Origin: Hyphomicrobiaceae bacterium
GTDB taxonomy: Bacteria; Pseudomonadota; Alphaproteobacteria; Rhizobiales; Hyphomicrobiaceae
Direction: 5' to 3'
DNA: 64,000 bases
Assembly (NCBI GenBank): GCA_022842785.1
Contig: JALHOW010000004.1
Span: forward strand, 434,001-498,000
Position 1 is the first letter of the stretch. Every line of letters starts with the position of its first letter. Positions 35,264-44,138 of this stretch are shown here, piece after piece. The translations under genes were made by a program, and so were the position numbers. A model generated the notes under the pieces. The model worked only from the letters and a program-made list of their open reading frames with translations, did not search any database and was not told the DNA's origin.

Positions 35264-36550
35264 TCAGCCCATGACGACGCGCGGCAACCAGAGTGCGAGG
35301 TCGGGGATCGCGATCAGGAGAGCGGTGAGAACCAGCATCGAGATCACGAACGGCAGTGCGCCCCATATCACGTCGGCCACCGGACCTCGCTCGCGCATAC
35401 CTTGCACCACGTAGAGGTTCAGGCCTACGGGCGGCGTTATGAGCGCCACCTCCATCATCACGGTCAGAACGACACCCCACCAGATGGGATCCCAGCCGAG
35501 CGAGAAGACGATCGGCGCAATGAATGGCGTGGTCAGGATCATCATGGAGATCGTCTCCATGAACATGCCGAGGATAACATAGAACACGACGATGAGCGCC
35601 ATCGTGCCGTACTTGCCGAGCCCCAGCCCCTCGATCCACTTGCCAATTCCGTCCGTGGCGCCGATCGCGGCGAGAACGAAGTTGAGGAACTGCGCCGCGA
35701 TGATGATCAACATGATCATCGCAGTCGTCCGCATGGTCCCTTCCGCAACGGCACGCAGCATCGCGAACGAGAACTTCCGCTCCCACACGGCCAGCACGAG
35801 CGCGCTCATCACACCGAGTGATGCCGCTTCGGTGGGCGTCGCCCAACCGGCATAGATCGAGCCGACGACCATGAAGAAAATGAAGAGCGGCGGCAGGAGC
35901 GCTGGCAGGGTCCTGAAGCGACTGCCCCACGTGGTCTCGATCGGATCGCCGCCCTTCTTCGGATCGACGAGGCACCAGATCAGAATGATCAGCATGAACA
36001 GGCCCGCAAGCATCAGGCCAGGAATCATGCCTGCGAGATAGAGCCGCGGCACCGATGTGTTGGTGAGAAGGCCGTAGAGGATGAAGTTGATCGATGGCGG
36101 GATGAGAATGCCGAGCGTTCCGCCCGCGGCGATGCTGCCGAGAAACAGGCGCTCGTCGTAACGGCGCTGCTTGATCTGCGGGATCGCCACGGTGCCGATC
36201 GTTGCCGCAGTCGCGACGCTCGAGCCGCAGGTGGCGGCGAACATGGCCGAGGTGCCGATGTTGGCGTGCATCAGCCCGCCAGGTAGCCACGAGAGCCACT
36301 GCGCCGCAGCGTTGTACACCCGCTCGGCGATACCCGTCCTGAGGAGAATCTCGCCGAGCATGACGAACAGAGGGATCGCGATCAGGATGTACTCGCTCGA
36401 GGCATTCCAGACGATCTCGCCCATCGCCAGATGCAGCGGCATCATGGCGAAGAAATCGTTGAGCGCCAGGCCGAGCACGCCCATGACAGCGGCAACGGGC
36501 ACGCTCAGCGCGAGCAAGAAGAGCAGCAGGAAAAGCGTTGTAGCCAGCAT
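35264..36550 (-). CDS. TRAP transporter large membrane subunit (DctM)
   Basis: 428 residues from the ATG at 36550, with about 12 hydrophobic segments. The conserved DctM pieces are present: IAIPLFVMLGEILLRTG, GSSVATAATIGTVAIPQ and GILIPPSINFILYG. It is the Na+-dependent transport channel of a tripartite ATP-independent periplasmic system in the inner membrane. It starts 5 bases after the dctQ stop. The reading that continues upstream to 36760 lies within dctQ and is not used. The substrate is inferred from the neighbouring DUF1445 and oxoprolinase genes. Confidence 0.9.
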   Translation of the reverse strand: MLATTLFLLLFLLALSVPVAAVMGVLGLALNDFFAMMPLHLAMGEIVWNASSEYILIAIPLFVMLGEILLRTGIAERVYNAAAQWLSWLPGGLMHANIGTSAMFAATCGSSVATAATIGTVAIPQIKQRRYDERLFLGSIAAGGTLGILIPPSINFILYGLLTNTSVPRLYLAGMIPGLMLAGLFMLIILIWCLVDPKKGGDPIETTWGSRFRTLPALLPPLFIFFMVVGSIYAGWATPTEAASLGVMSALVLAVWERKFSFAMLRAVAEGTMRTTAMIMLIIIAAQFLNFVLAAIGATDGIGKWIEGLGLGKYGTMALIVVFYVILGMFMETISMMILTTPFIAPIVFSLGWDPIWWGVVLTVMMEVALITPPVGLNLYVVQGMRERGPVADVIWGALPFVISMLVLTALLIAIPDLALWLPRVVMG

Positions 36551-36555
36551 GGTGC

Positions 36556-37263
36556 TTAAGCTCCCGCCTTCGGCGCGCCGTGGCCCGTGACCATGCCTTT
36601 GATCTCCGATTCGATTTCTTCCTGCGTGGTCGGCACACCGCTGATGGCGTTGACCGCGCTGTAGTCGCCCTTGGCAAGCGCCGCGATGCTGCGAATGAGG
36701 GCCACCACGATGGAGAGGAAGAAAAGGCCGATGCCGAAGGCCCAGGGGATCTGGGACCACGCAAGCGGAATGCGGAGCTGTGTGTTCGACCGGAGCTGCT
36801 CGACGTAGCTAGTCGAAGCCACATTGATCACGCGCTCGAGCAGGACAGCGATGAAAACCGCCATCACGGTGAGCGCGATGATGTCCATTATCGAGCGCAC
36901 TTTCGGGCTGAACTGGCCGTAGAGGACGTCGATCCGGATATGGCCTCTCGTCACCAGCACGTGCGCCATCGACAAACTTGTTCCAACCGCAAAAAGATAA
37001 CCGGAGATCTCGTCGGAACCGGAAAAGATGAAGCGCGATCCAATAAGGGGCCCGGCCGCCTTTCGCACGAATACTTCAGCGGTAACGATGATTGCGGCAG
37101 CGAACAGAAGTATGCCGCCAACCCATACCCCGATCTGTGCGAGGAAGCCGATGGCATGCCAGATCGGCTCACGCAGGAAGATCAAAACGAGCAGTGCAAC
37201 TACGCCTACCGCGAACACCCATAGAGGCGTCTCGGTGAAGAGCGAGTTCAACATTTGTGACAT
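36556..37263 (-). CDS. TRAP transporter small membrane subunit (DctQ)
   Basis: 235 residues from the ATG at 37263; ATGs at 37272 and 37254 are alternatives, and no good ribosome-binding site decides between them. There are four main hydrophobic segments plus an N-terminal one, with the DctQ-typical HVLVTRGHIRIDVLYGQFSP loop between helices. The tail after the last helix is charged (EEIESEIKGMVTG). It partners DctM in the membrane. A strong intrinsic terminator lies just upstream of it, so it is probably expressed at a lower level than the binding protein. Confidence 0.85.
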   Translation of the reverse strand: MSQMLNSLFTETPLWVFAVGVVALLVLIFLREPIWHAIGFLAQIGVWVGGILLFAAAIIVTAEVFVRKAAGPLIGSRFIFSGSDEISGYLFAVGTSLSMAHVLVTRGHIRIDVLYGQFSPKVRSIMDIIALTVMAVFIAVLLERVINVASTSYVEQLRSNTQLRIPLAWSQIPWAFGIGLFFLSIVVALIRSIAALAKGDYSAVNAISGVPTTQEEIESEIKGMVTGHGAPKAGA

Positions 37264-37270
37264 GCCAAGC

Positions 37271-37297
37271 AAAAGGCCCGGGTTACTTCCCGGGCCT
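37271..37297 (-). terminator. Partial terminator between dctP and dctQ
   Basis: On the minus strand AGGCCCGGG-AAGTAA-CCCGGGCCT forms a perfect 9-base stem running into TTT. It lies 20 bases after the dctP stop and immediately before dctQ. Read-through attenuation of this kind would yield more binding protein than membrane subunits. Confidence 0.8.
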
Positions 37298-37316
37298 CCC
37301 CCTTCTGTGCAGACTA

Positions 37317-38372
37317 TTAGTTCGCCTTAGCCGTCAGGCCGTACTTGCTGCCGACAAGCTCGTTCCACTTCGCGGCGCAATCGGCGCCGCAGCGCTTCGC
37401 CCACGCAGCGAGCACCTGCTCGTCGATGGCCTTCTTGCGCTCCTTGATGGAGTCAGGCGACGGCGCGAACAGCTTCAGCTTGCCTGGCGGACCCACCGAG
37501 CACGCACCACTACCGGTGTTGCAGGCAACGCCCTCCTCGGTCTCTTCCTCGATGACCTTCCAGGCCTTGTCTTCGAGCTTCTTCATCTCCGCCTGAATGA
37601 CCTTCCGGGTCGCCTCGGGGAGCTTGTTCCACATGGCCGTATTCACGACCCAAACGCCGACCGTGTAGTTCACGGGCAAGCGGACCAGCGTGTTCACGAC
37701 CTCGTACCACTTGGCCTTGTAGCCGGGCATCGTGCCCGTCACACCGCAGTCGGTCACGCCCTTCTCCAGCGCCGGCACGACCTCACCGAAAGCGATCGTG
37801 ACACCGACACCGCCGAGGGCCGCAACGAAATCAGCCTGCGACGTGCCTTGCACGCGAACCTTCTTGCCCTTCAGGTCATCGAGGCTGTTGATGTCGCCTC
37901 TGCAAAAGATGACCTGCTCGGGGAAGGTGAACGTGCCGAGGATCGTGGCACCGTTCCGATCCATGGCCTTCTGCATCTCGGGGAGCCAAGCATTGACGAT
38001 CTCGCGGCTCATCTTGAAGTCGCGCGCCACGCCCGCGATGTCAGACGCCTCGATGATCGCACCGCCATCCTCGACATAGATCGGCAGCGCGGCGGCGAAG
38101 TCGAACACGCCCTGCTTGAGCAGACGCACGACCTCGGTACCCTTCAGGTTGACCTCGGTGATCGACTTGATGTTGCCCTTGAGCTTGCCGCCAGTCGCTT
38201 TCGGCAGATCTTCAACCCAGAAGGGCTGCTCCATCTTCTGCCAGTTGGTCAGGAAGTTCCACGTGCCGACAGCATTGAACGTGCGCGGCTGCAGATCCTG
38301 CGCCCAAACAGGAATGGACGCCATGGCTGCGATGGTCGCAGCGAAGCAGGCAGCAGGCAATTTAAACTTCAT
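37317..38372 (-). CDS. TRAP transporter periplasmic binding protein (DctP)
   Basis: 351 residues. The signal peptide is about residues 1-24 (LPAACFAATIAAMASIPVWA|QD). The mature protein is the DctP fold, with VRLLKQGVFDFAAALPIYVE in the first domain and the central region LKGKKVRVQGTSQADFVAALG containing the conserved Arg that binds the ligand carboxylate. GGAGG lies 9 bases before the ATG. In Bordetella, two DctP proteins have been shown to bind pyroglutamate; the enzymes encoded around this one make the same ligand plausible, but ligand residues were not verified. It follows the DUF1445 gene by 47 bases. Confidence 0.9.
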   Translation of the reverse strand: MKFKLPAACFAATIAAMASIPVWAQDLQPRTFNAVGTWNFLTNWQKMEQPFWVEDLPKATGGKLKGNIKSITEVNLKGTEVVRLLKQGVFDFAAALPIYVEDGGAIIEASDIAGVARDFKMSREIVNAWLPEMQKAMDRNGATILGTFTFPEQVIFCRGDINSLDDLKGKKVRVQGTSQADFVAALGGVGVTIAFGEVVPALEKGVTDCGVTGTMPGYKAKWYEVVNTLVRLPVNYTVGVWVVNTAMWNKLPEATRKVIQAEMKKLEDKAWKVIEEETEEGVACNTGSGACSVGPPGKLKLFAPSPDSIKERKKAIDEQVLAAWAKRCGADCAAKWNELVGSKYGLTAKAN

Positions 38373-38419
38373 CAGTACTTCCTCCCTTTGAGACTCTCGA
38401 AATTTGGCTCAGCGATCCA

Positions 38420-39232
38420 TCACAACGCCGCCAGCTTGTTGTTCAGGCGATCGGTAATGAGCATCGAACCCGGCTTGTGCGTGATGCAGAGCGACGGCCG
38501 GGCATTGAGAACGACGGATTGAGGCGTGACCCCGCAGGCCCAGAATACGGGGAGCATCCCCTTCTCGACAATGGGTGGCGGATCGCCATAGTCGGGCGAC
38601 ATCAGATCCTTGACGCCGATCGCTTCGGGAATGCCGATGTGGACGGGCGCCCCGTGCACCGCTGGAAAGCGGGACGTGACCTGGATGGCGCGGATCGCAT
38701 CCGTCGGCGTCATCATGCGCATCGATACGATCATCTTGCCGCTGAACGGCCCAGCCGGCACACAATCGATCGACGTGCGGTACATGGGCACGACCGTATC
38801 GTGTTGGATATGGTGGAGCGGGATGCCCTCCTCGATCAGCGGCTGCTCGAACGAAAAGGAGCAGCCGAGAACGAACGACACGAGATCATCGGTCCAGTAT
38901 CCGCGGATGTCCGTCGGCTCGTCGATGCACGCGCCGTCCTTGAAGACCCGGTAGCGCGGCACGTCGGTGCGAATGTCGATGTCGCCAAGGTCGGGCAGCG
39001 CGGGATCGCCGACCGCGCTCATGCCGATCACGGGGCAGGGCTTCGGATTGCGCTGGCAGAAGGCCGCGAAGTCGGTGGCGTAGGCCTTCGGCAGAATACA
39101 GAGATTGCCCTGGACGTAGCCGGGCGCCTGACCTGCCGTGTGGCCGGTGAGATCGCCCGCACGGCAGCGCAACCGCGCTACATGCGACGGCAACGCATTC
39201 AGCTCGCCCGCGCTCGCAGGTCGATCCTGCAT
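38420..39232 (-). CDS. DUF1445-family protein, probable D-glutamate cyclase / hydro-lyase
   Basis: 270 residues from the ATG at 39232, which has GGGGAGG 6 bases upstream. The conserved segments of the family are clear: [65 protein letters not shown] and [14 protein letters not shown]07286 members were long called putative hydro-lyases. The mammalian homologue converts D-glutamate to 5-oxo-D-proline. Next to an oxoprolinase and a TRAP system this activity makes metabolic sense. Some bacterial members sit beside LamB/YcsF and biotin-dependent oxoprolinase genes instead, which are absent here. It is the first gene of the minus-strand set. Confidence 0.85.
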   Translation of the reverse strand: MQDRPASAGELNALPSHVARLRCRAGDLTGHTAGQAPGYVQGNLCILPKAYATDFAAFCQRNPKPCPVIGMSAVGDPALPDLGDIDIRTDVPRYRVFKDGACIDEPTDIRGYWTDDLVSFVLGCSFSFEQPLIEEGIPLHHIQHDTVVPMYRTSIDCVPAGPFSGKMIVSMRMMTPTDAIRAIQVTSRFPAVHGAPVHIGIPEAIGVKDLMSPDYGDPPPIVEKGMLPVFWACGVTPQSVVLNARPSLCITHKPGSMLITDRLNNKLAAL

Positions 39233-39514
39233 CAGAGGCCTCCCCAGACCCGTTAGCCGGTACGTGCAGGAATTGACTTCCATGCTCCGGCCGGACGGGC
39301 GCACGATTGCATTGGTACGGACATACGTCAATTTGAGATATTCGGATTTCTATGTTGTGCCAGTGGATTGAGCAGGAGGGCGCTGCGGCGATCGCGTGAA
39401 GTGTCGACGCCCATGATCGTGCGTATGCCGATCAGGCTGAGCGATTGACGGGTGCAGGGCGGCGGATGATGCTGCACGCGAAACCACAACCCACAAAAGC
39501 CGCGGAACAAAGCC
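39233..39514. other. Divergent intergenic region of the pyroglutamate module
   Basis: 282 bases between the DUF1445 gene (minus) and the secreted amidohydrolase (plus). It should hold both promoters. On the minus strand a TTGACG (39326-39331) could be a -35, but the -10 position (AATCGT) is poor. I see no convincing operator and no coding frame. Confidence 0.35.
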
Positions 39515-40399
39515 ATGAAAGTCCCGAAATCTGGCAGGCATCTCGGCTGCCTCTTCGGTCTCGTGCTTGGGACGATCATCCTATTCGGAACGGCATCGCG
39601 GACGAGCGCCGCCGAACCGATCGAGATCTTCGACGCCCATCTCCACTACAACTGGGAGCCCAAGCCCTACTTCTCACTCGATGAGGTGCTCGCGCTCTTT
39701 CGCAAGCATCGCGTGACCGGCATTCTTGCGACGAGCCGGCCGAACACCGGCACGCACGCCCTCGTCGATGCTCGAGCCGAGGGAAAGGCCGATGGACTTT
39801 GGGTCGTCCCTTTCATCCGGCCCTACCGCATTCGCGCGGACATCGGGAGCTGGTTCAATGATCCCTCGATCTACGATCTCGTGCGTGAAGAGTTCAAGCG
39901 CGGTGGCTATCGTGGTGTCGGCGAGTTCCATCTCACCGGACGCGCCGCCACCACGGACTGGGTGCGCAAGACCGTCGATTTTGCCGTCGCGCATGATCTC
40001 TACCTTCACGCGCACGCTGATGCGGAAGCCGTCGAGATTCTGTTCGCCCACAATCCTAAGAGCCGCATCATCTGGGCACACACTGGCTTCTCGCTCGATC
40101 CGGCCCGCGTTGCCGAGTTGCTTGCCAAGCATCCGACGCTATGGGGAGAGCTGTCCTATCGCGGCGGCATTACCGAAGGCGGCCGACTGACGCCGGCGTG
40201 GCGCCAGTTGTTCGAGCGCTATCCGGATCGCTTTCTCGTTGGGTCCGACACCTGGATCAACGAGCGATGGGCCAGTTACGGCGACATCATCGCAGGCTAT
40301 CGGCAATGGCTCGCACAGCTGCCGCCTGAGATCGCCGCAAAGATCGCTCATGGCAATGCGCGTGCGCTCTTTGCCGGCCCAGCCCCGGCCGTGAGGTAG
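39515..40399 (+). CDS. Secreted amidohydrolase-2 family protein
   Basis: 294 residues. The signal peptide is about residues 1-33 (LGCLFGLVLGTIILFGTASR..SAA|EP), and the protein is probably periplasmic. The amidohydrolase TIM barrel opens with IFDAHLHYNW (the HxH metal pair). It continues with GVGEFHLTG, HAHADAEAVEILF and IIWAHTGFSLDP, and closes with FLVGSDTWINE, whose Asp is the usual last metal or catalytic residue. Related enzymes hydrolyse C-N or C-O bonds or decarboxylate. The substrate is unknown. It diverges from the pyroglutamate module, and a link is possible but unproven. Confidence 0.8.
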   Translation: MKVPKSGRHLGCLFGLVLGTIILFGTASRTSAAEPIEIFDAHLHYNWEPKPYFSLDEVLALFRKHRVTGILATSRPNTGTHALVDARAEGKADGLWVVPFIRPYRIRADIGSWFNDPSIYDLVREEFKRGGYRGVGEFHLTGRAATTDWVRKTVDFAVAHDLYLHAHADAEAVEILFAHNPKSRIIWAHTGFSLDPARVAELLAKHPTLWGELSYRGGITEGGRLTPAWRQLFERYPDRFLVGSDTWINERWASYGDIIAGYRQWLAQLPPEIAAKIAHGNARALFAGPAPAVR

Positions 40400-40420
40400 A
40401 ATTCGACGGCTCGCAGAAAT

Positions 40421-40798
40421 CTAAGGCGCAAAGCTCGAGCGGAGCTGCGCCGCCCATCTGTCGTCGATGCGCGTGACCACCCAGATCGAGCGGTAGCTGG
40501 CAATCGCGGAACCATCGGCGCGATAGCGCGTGAACTGGACGTCGAGATGGACCTTCTCGGGAGAGGCCGCGATCACGTTACGGAAGTCCCACGCGCTGTG
40601 GTGCCAGTCGCCGCCGGCGCGTGCGCGGAAGTCATCGAAATAGCGTTCCGAGTTCTCCCAGACGCGCATTGCTGCGCCGGCAAGCCGGTAGTGAGGAAAG
40701 TGGAGCGTCGCCGCAACCGCTGCCGCGTCCTGAGCATTCAGCGCGGCTATGTGACAATCGAGCACGTCGATCGCCGCCAGCTCCGGATCACTTGCCAT
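40421..40798 (-). CDS. NTF2/SnoaL-like small protein
   Basis: 125 residues, no signal peptide. The pattern of an N-terminal helix pair (AAIDVLDCHIAALNAQDAAA) and a curved beta sheet (KVHLDVQFTRYRADGS, SYRSIWVVTRIDDRWA) is that of the NTF2-like superfamily, in which the cone-shaped cavity binds small ligands. No catalytic residue can be assigned. It converges with the amidohydrolase gene and is divergent from the AhpD-like gene. Confidence 0.65.
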   Translation of the reverse strand: MASDPELAAIDVLDCHIAALNAQDAAAVAATLHFPHYRLAGAAMRVWENSERYFDDFRARAGGDWHHSAWDFRNVIAASPEKVHLDVQFTRYRADGSAIASYRSIWVVTRIDDRWAAQLRSSFAP

Positions 40799-40903
40799 GC
40801 CTGCTACCCTCGCTCATGCGGACCTCGGCGGCGCCGCCGGTTGACGCCCGTCAATGCTGTGCGAGACATTCCTGCCCCAACTCGCGACCGGAAGGAGATT
40901 GCA

Positions 40904-41296
40904 ATGAAGCCCGTCGATCCCCGCACTGCAAGCGCCGAGGTGCGCGCCGTCTTCGACGACATCAAAGCGACGCGGAAGGTCAAGTCGATCAACAATTTCT
41001 GGCGCTACCTCGCGCATGAGCCCCGTATGCTCAAGCACACCTGGGAGAGCCTGAAGGCGATCATGGGCCCGGGACATCTCGACCCGCTGACTAAGGAACT
41101 CGTCTACGTCGCCATTTCGATCACCAATAACTGCGAGTACTGCATGGCCTCTCATACGGCCGCGGCACGTGCCAAAGGCGCGACCGAAGCCCAGATCAAC
41201 GAACTCTATGCAGTTGTCGGCCTCGCCAACATGACCAACCGCCTCGCAAACGCGTACCGGGTGCCGGTCGATGCGCAATTCAAGGATGCAACCTGA
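40904..41296 (+). CDS. Carboxymuconolactone decarboxylase / AhpD-like protein
   Basis: 130 residues. GAAGGAG is 7 bases before the ATG. The AhpD-type redox motif is ITNNCEYCMASHTAAARAKG, with the Cys-x-x-Cys and downstream His that give hydroperoxidase-reductase-like activity in the family. The size fits a single CMD domain. It is cytoplasmic. No peroxiredoxin (ahpC) gene is beside it, so its reaction partner is unknown. The frame is open upstream, but the residues there are not protein-like. Confidence 0.85.
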   Translation: MKPVDPRTASAEVRAVFDDIKATRKVKSINNFWRYLAHEPRMLKHTWESLKAIMGPGHLDPLTKELVYVAISITNNCEYCMASHTAAARAKGATEAQINELYAVVGLANMTNRLANAYRVPVDAQFKDAT

Positions 41297-41559
41297 GGTC
41301 TCTGCCACCTGAATGCCTCGGTTGGCCCCTAGCGTGGCCTCAAGTGGCGAAACGCATTCTGGGATCGGGCCCGAATTCGGCGCAGGATCGGAGCGGCGGA
41401 AGAGCGCGCTGGTGGCAAACTTCTGAATTTTGCCGCAATGCGCGACGATGCGTCCTCATGTGTGGTATTAGGGGCACGCCGAGCCGTCGTTGTTCTGCGT
41501 TCCCCGAAGGCCTCGGCCGAGCATGAACCGCCAACAGCACTTCGAGAACAACGGAACAC

Positions 41560-43098
41560 ATGTCGCAAGCCGATCAATCCAGTGAATGGTATCTGGCGCG
41601 CGACGGGCAGCAGCACGGTCCGATCAGCGGCCCCGAGATGGAAAAGATCATCGAGCTCGGCTATCTGCTGCCGACCGATCTCGTGTGGCGTCAAGGATTT
41701 GACGACTGGAAGCGGGCCTCCGACGCCTTCCCCAAAAAGATGGAAGCCGCTCCCGCCGCGGCACCTCCGGCAGCCCCACCGTCCGCGCCCGCAAGCCCTG
41801 CACGCCCGAGCGAGATCTCCAGCGCGCCCCCTGCATCCGCGGCTCCCAAGGCAGGAGCCGAACGCGACCGCATTGCCAAGGATCCTGCAAGCTGGGAGGC
41901 CGAGGCGCGCCGCCAGGCTGCGATCCGGACGTCAGAGCCCTCCGAACGGCCGGGCAGCCTTCAGGATAAGGTCGAGCGGGCGACGGGCACGCGCGAAGTG
42001 ATTGCCGCCGAGGCAGCCCGGCGCGAGGAAGCGGCTCGCCGGTCACGTGAGACTACGGCCCGCCCTGAAGGTCCAGCCCCCCGCCAGCCGGCTCCTGGCC
42101 AGCCTCGGAATGAGACCGACGGCCCTCGCATCGATGTGACTGCAGGTCCGCTGCGCGGCCCCGCGCCGGCATCGGGTAAAATCGCGCCACCGTCGCGCGC
42201 CCGGGATGACGATGACGCGTGGGCCGACGAGCGCACGCCGAGGCGCTTTCCGAAGATCGCCGTCGCAGCCCTTGTGCTCCTCGTGCTCATCGGTGGTGGC
42301 GTTTACGCGCTTCACGCGACCGGTCAGCTCGATCCGCTGATCAATCGTGTCTCGTCCGCGACGACGCCCGACTCCGCTGCACCGCCTACGGTCAAAGCCA
42401 CGCCCGAGGCGCGCAAGCAGGCCGCTACCGGTTATGCCACCGATCCCGCTGAGGTCGACCGCCAGTTCCAGAGGGCCGCGCTCTGGCAGCTCCTCAAAAC
42501 CGAGTTCCCCGACTGGTACCAGGAGCGCGTGCGCGATACGGCCCGCCTCAAAGGTGAAGGCAAGACCGACGATGCCATTGGCCAACATCTGGCCGAGCAG
42601 CTCGTCGCGCTCCGCCGCAAGCACGTCACGGACGCACTCGCCGCAAGCCCGCAGCATCTGAAGTCGGTGGCCGCGACATTCCTCGACAATCTCGAGCGCC
42701 TCTCGCGTCACAGCACCGACGCCTGCTACGGCTTCATCTCGCAGGGTGAGACCAATCCGCTGATCGTCGAGCTGTCGCGCTCCTCCGAGCACACGCCCGC
42801 CCTGCAGAAGCAGGCTGCCGCCATTTTCTCTGCCATCGCGGAGGGTCGCCGTACGCCGGCGCAGCACCGCCAGCCGACCCGCGAGGACTACGACCAGCTC
42901 GCCATGCAGCTCGCGAAGCGCGGCTGGAGCCCGATGGATCTCCAGCTCTTCTCGGATGCGCGCTCGCTTGCACGTGCAGCCCCCGATCGGGTCTGCCGCA
43001 TGGTGCAGGACTGGTTCGCGGCGCAGCTCGCCGTGACTGACGAAGAAGTGCAGGTGCGCCTGCTCATCGAGGCGCTGAAGCCCGTCGTCGCAGGCTGA
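41560..43098 (+). CDS. GYF-domain single-pass membrane protein
   Basis: 512 residues. Residues 1-60 form a GYF_2 domain (EWYLARDGQQHGPISGPEME, then LVWRQGFDDWKRASDAF), which in bacteria is thought to bind proline-rich peptides. A long Pro/Ala/Glu/Arg-rich region (about 65-225) follows. One membrane helix (about 232-250, IAVAALVLLVLIGGGVYAL) leads to a C-terminal helical periplasmic domain of about 250 residues that I do not recognise. The topology would put the GYF domain in the cytoplasm. It precedes the ccm genes by 81 bases on the same strand. Confidence 0.75.
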   Translation: MSQADQSSEWYLARDGQQHGPISGPEMEKIIELGYLLPTDLVWRQGFDDWKRASDAFPKKMEAAPAAAPPAAPPSAPASPARPSEISSAPPASAAPKAGAERDRIAKDPASWEAEARRQAAIRTSEPSERPGSLQDKVERATGTREVIAAEAARREEAARRSRETTARPEGPAPRQPAPGQPRNETDGPRIDVTAGPLRGPAPASGKIAPPSRARDDDDAWADERTPRRFPKIAVAALVLLVLIGGGVYALHATGQLDPLINRVSSATTPDSAAPPTVKATPEARKQAATGYATDPAEVDRQFQRAALWQLLKTEFPDWYQERVRDTARLKGEGKTDDAIGQHLAEQLVALRRKHVTDALAASPQHLKSVAATFLDNLERLSRHSTDACYGFISQGETNPLIVELSRSSEHTPALQKQAAAIFSAIAEGRRTPAQHRQPTREDYDQLAMQLAKRGWSPMDLQLFSDARSLARAAPDRVCRMVQDWFAAQLAVTDEEVQVRLLIEALKPVVAG

Positions 43099-43179
43099 GG
43101 CGGGGGACCGCCCAGGGACCTGGCGCGGTAAGCGTCGCGCCGGCTTTGCCGGCATTGCAACCGAACCTAAGTCAACGCC

Positions 43180-43956
43180 ATGCAGACGAGCGCCCAGAAC
43201 CTCACTCACCGCCTCGCCAATCCGACCCGGTTCATGTCGCTGAGCGCGAGCTTGCTGCCATGGATCAGCGGGCTGGCTGCGGTGCTGATCGCCGTCGGGC
43301 TCTATCTCGCGTTCTTCTCCGCCCCGCCCGACTATCAGCAGGGCCAGACCGTCAAGATCATGTTCATCCACGTCCCTTCGGCGTGGTTGGCCATGGGCGT
43401 CTATCTTCTGGTCGCGATATCGAGCTTCGGATTACTGGTCTTCCGCCATCCGCTCGCCGACGTCTCGGCCAAGGCTGCCGTGCCGCTCGGTGCCGCCTTC
43501 ACCTTTCTCGCACTCGTCACGGGTGCGCTCTGGGGCCGGCCCATGTGGGGCGCCTACTGGGTGTGGGATGCGCGGCTGACGTCGGTGCTGATCCTCTTCT
43601 TTCTCTATCTCGGGCTCATGGCGCTGCGCTCCTCACTCGACGACGAAACGCTGGCGAGCCGGCTGACTGCGATCCTCGCTCTCGTCGGCGTCGTCCTGCT
43701 GCCGATCATCAAGTTCTCAGTCGACTGGTGGAACACGCTTCATCAGCCGGCGAGTGTGCTGCGCATCGGCGGTCCGAGCATTCACAGCTCGATCCTGACC
43801 CCGCTGCTCGTCATGGCGGCGGGCTTCACGCTCGCATTCATCGCGATGCATCTCATGGCCATGCGCAATGAGATCCTGCGCCGCCGCGTCAAGGCGCTGA
43901 CGCTCGCTCAGGTGAGCCGCGCGGGCGCAGGAAATCCCGCCAGCGTGAAAGGTTGA
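43180..43956 (+). CDS. ccmC: Heme exporter membrane protein CcmC
   Basis: 258 residues with six membrane helices. The tryptophan-rich WWD domain in the second periplasmic loop reads WGRPMWGAYWVWDARLTSVL. The two heme-ligand histidines are in FIHVPSAWLA and NTLHQPASV. CcmC loads heme onto CcmE in system I cytochrome c maturation. It is followed by ccmD and ccmG with very short spacing. ccmA and ccmB, usually directly upstream, are not in the window, nor are ccmE, F or H. Confidence 0.95.
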   Translation: MQTSAQNLTHRLANPTRFMSLSASLLPWISGLAAVLIAVGLYLAFFSAPPDYQQGQTVKIMFIHVPSAWLAMGVYLLVAISSFGLLVFRHPLADVSAKAAVPLGAAFTFLALVTGALWGRPMWGAYWVWDARLTSVLILFFLYLGLMALRSSLDDETLASRLTAILALVGVVLLPIIKFSVDWWNTLHQPASVLRIGGPSIHSSILTPLLVMAAGFTLAFIAMHLMAMRNEILRRRVKALTLAQVSRAGAGNPASVKG

Positions 43957-43961
43957 GCACC

Positions 43962-44138
43962 ATGGACCTGGGACCGCACGCAGCCTTCATTATTGCGTCC
44001 TATGCGGTGGTCGCAGTGGTGATGCTGGGGCTGATCGCGTGGCTGCTCGCGGACGGCCGGCGCCACCAGCGTGCTCTCGCGGCGCTGGAAGCGCGCGGCG
44101 TGCGCCGGCGCTCGAGCGCGGAGGACAACGGCCAATGA
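43962..44138 (+). CDS. ccmD: Heme exporter protein CcmD
   Basis: 58 residues with one membrane helix (AAFIIASYAVVAVVMLGLIA) and a basic cytoplasmic tail ending RRRSSAEDNGQ, the standard CcmD layout. The ATG at 43962 is used; a TTG at 43953 overlaps the ccmC stop. CcmD helps release holo-CcmE from CcmC and CcmAB. It overlaps ccmG by 4 bases. Confidence 0.9.
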   Translation: MDLGPHAAFIIASYAVVAVVMLGLIAWLLADGRRHQRALAALEARGVRRRSSAEDNGQ

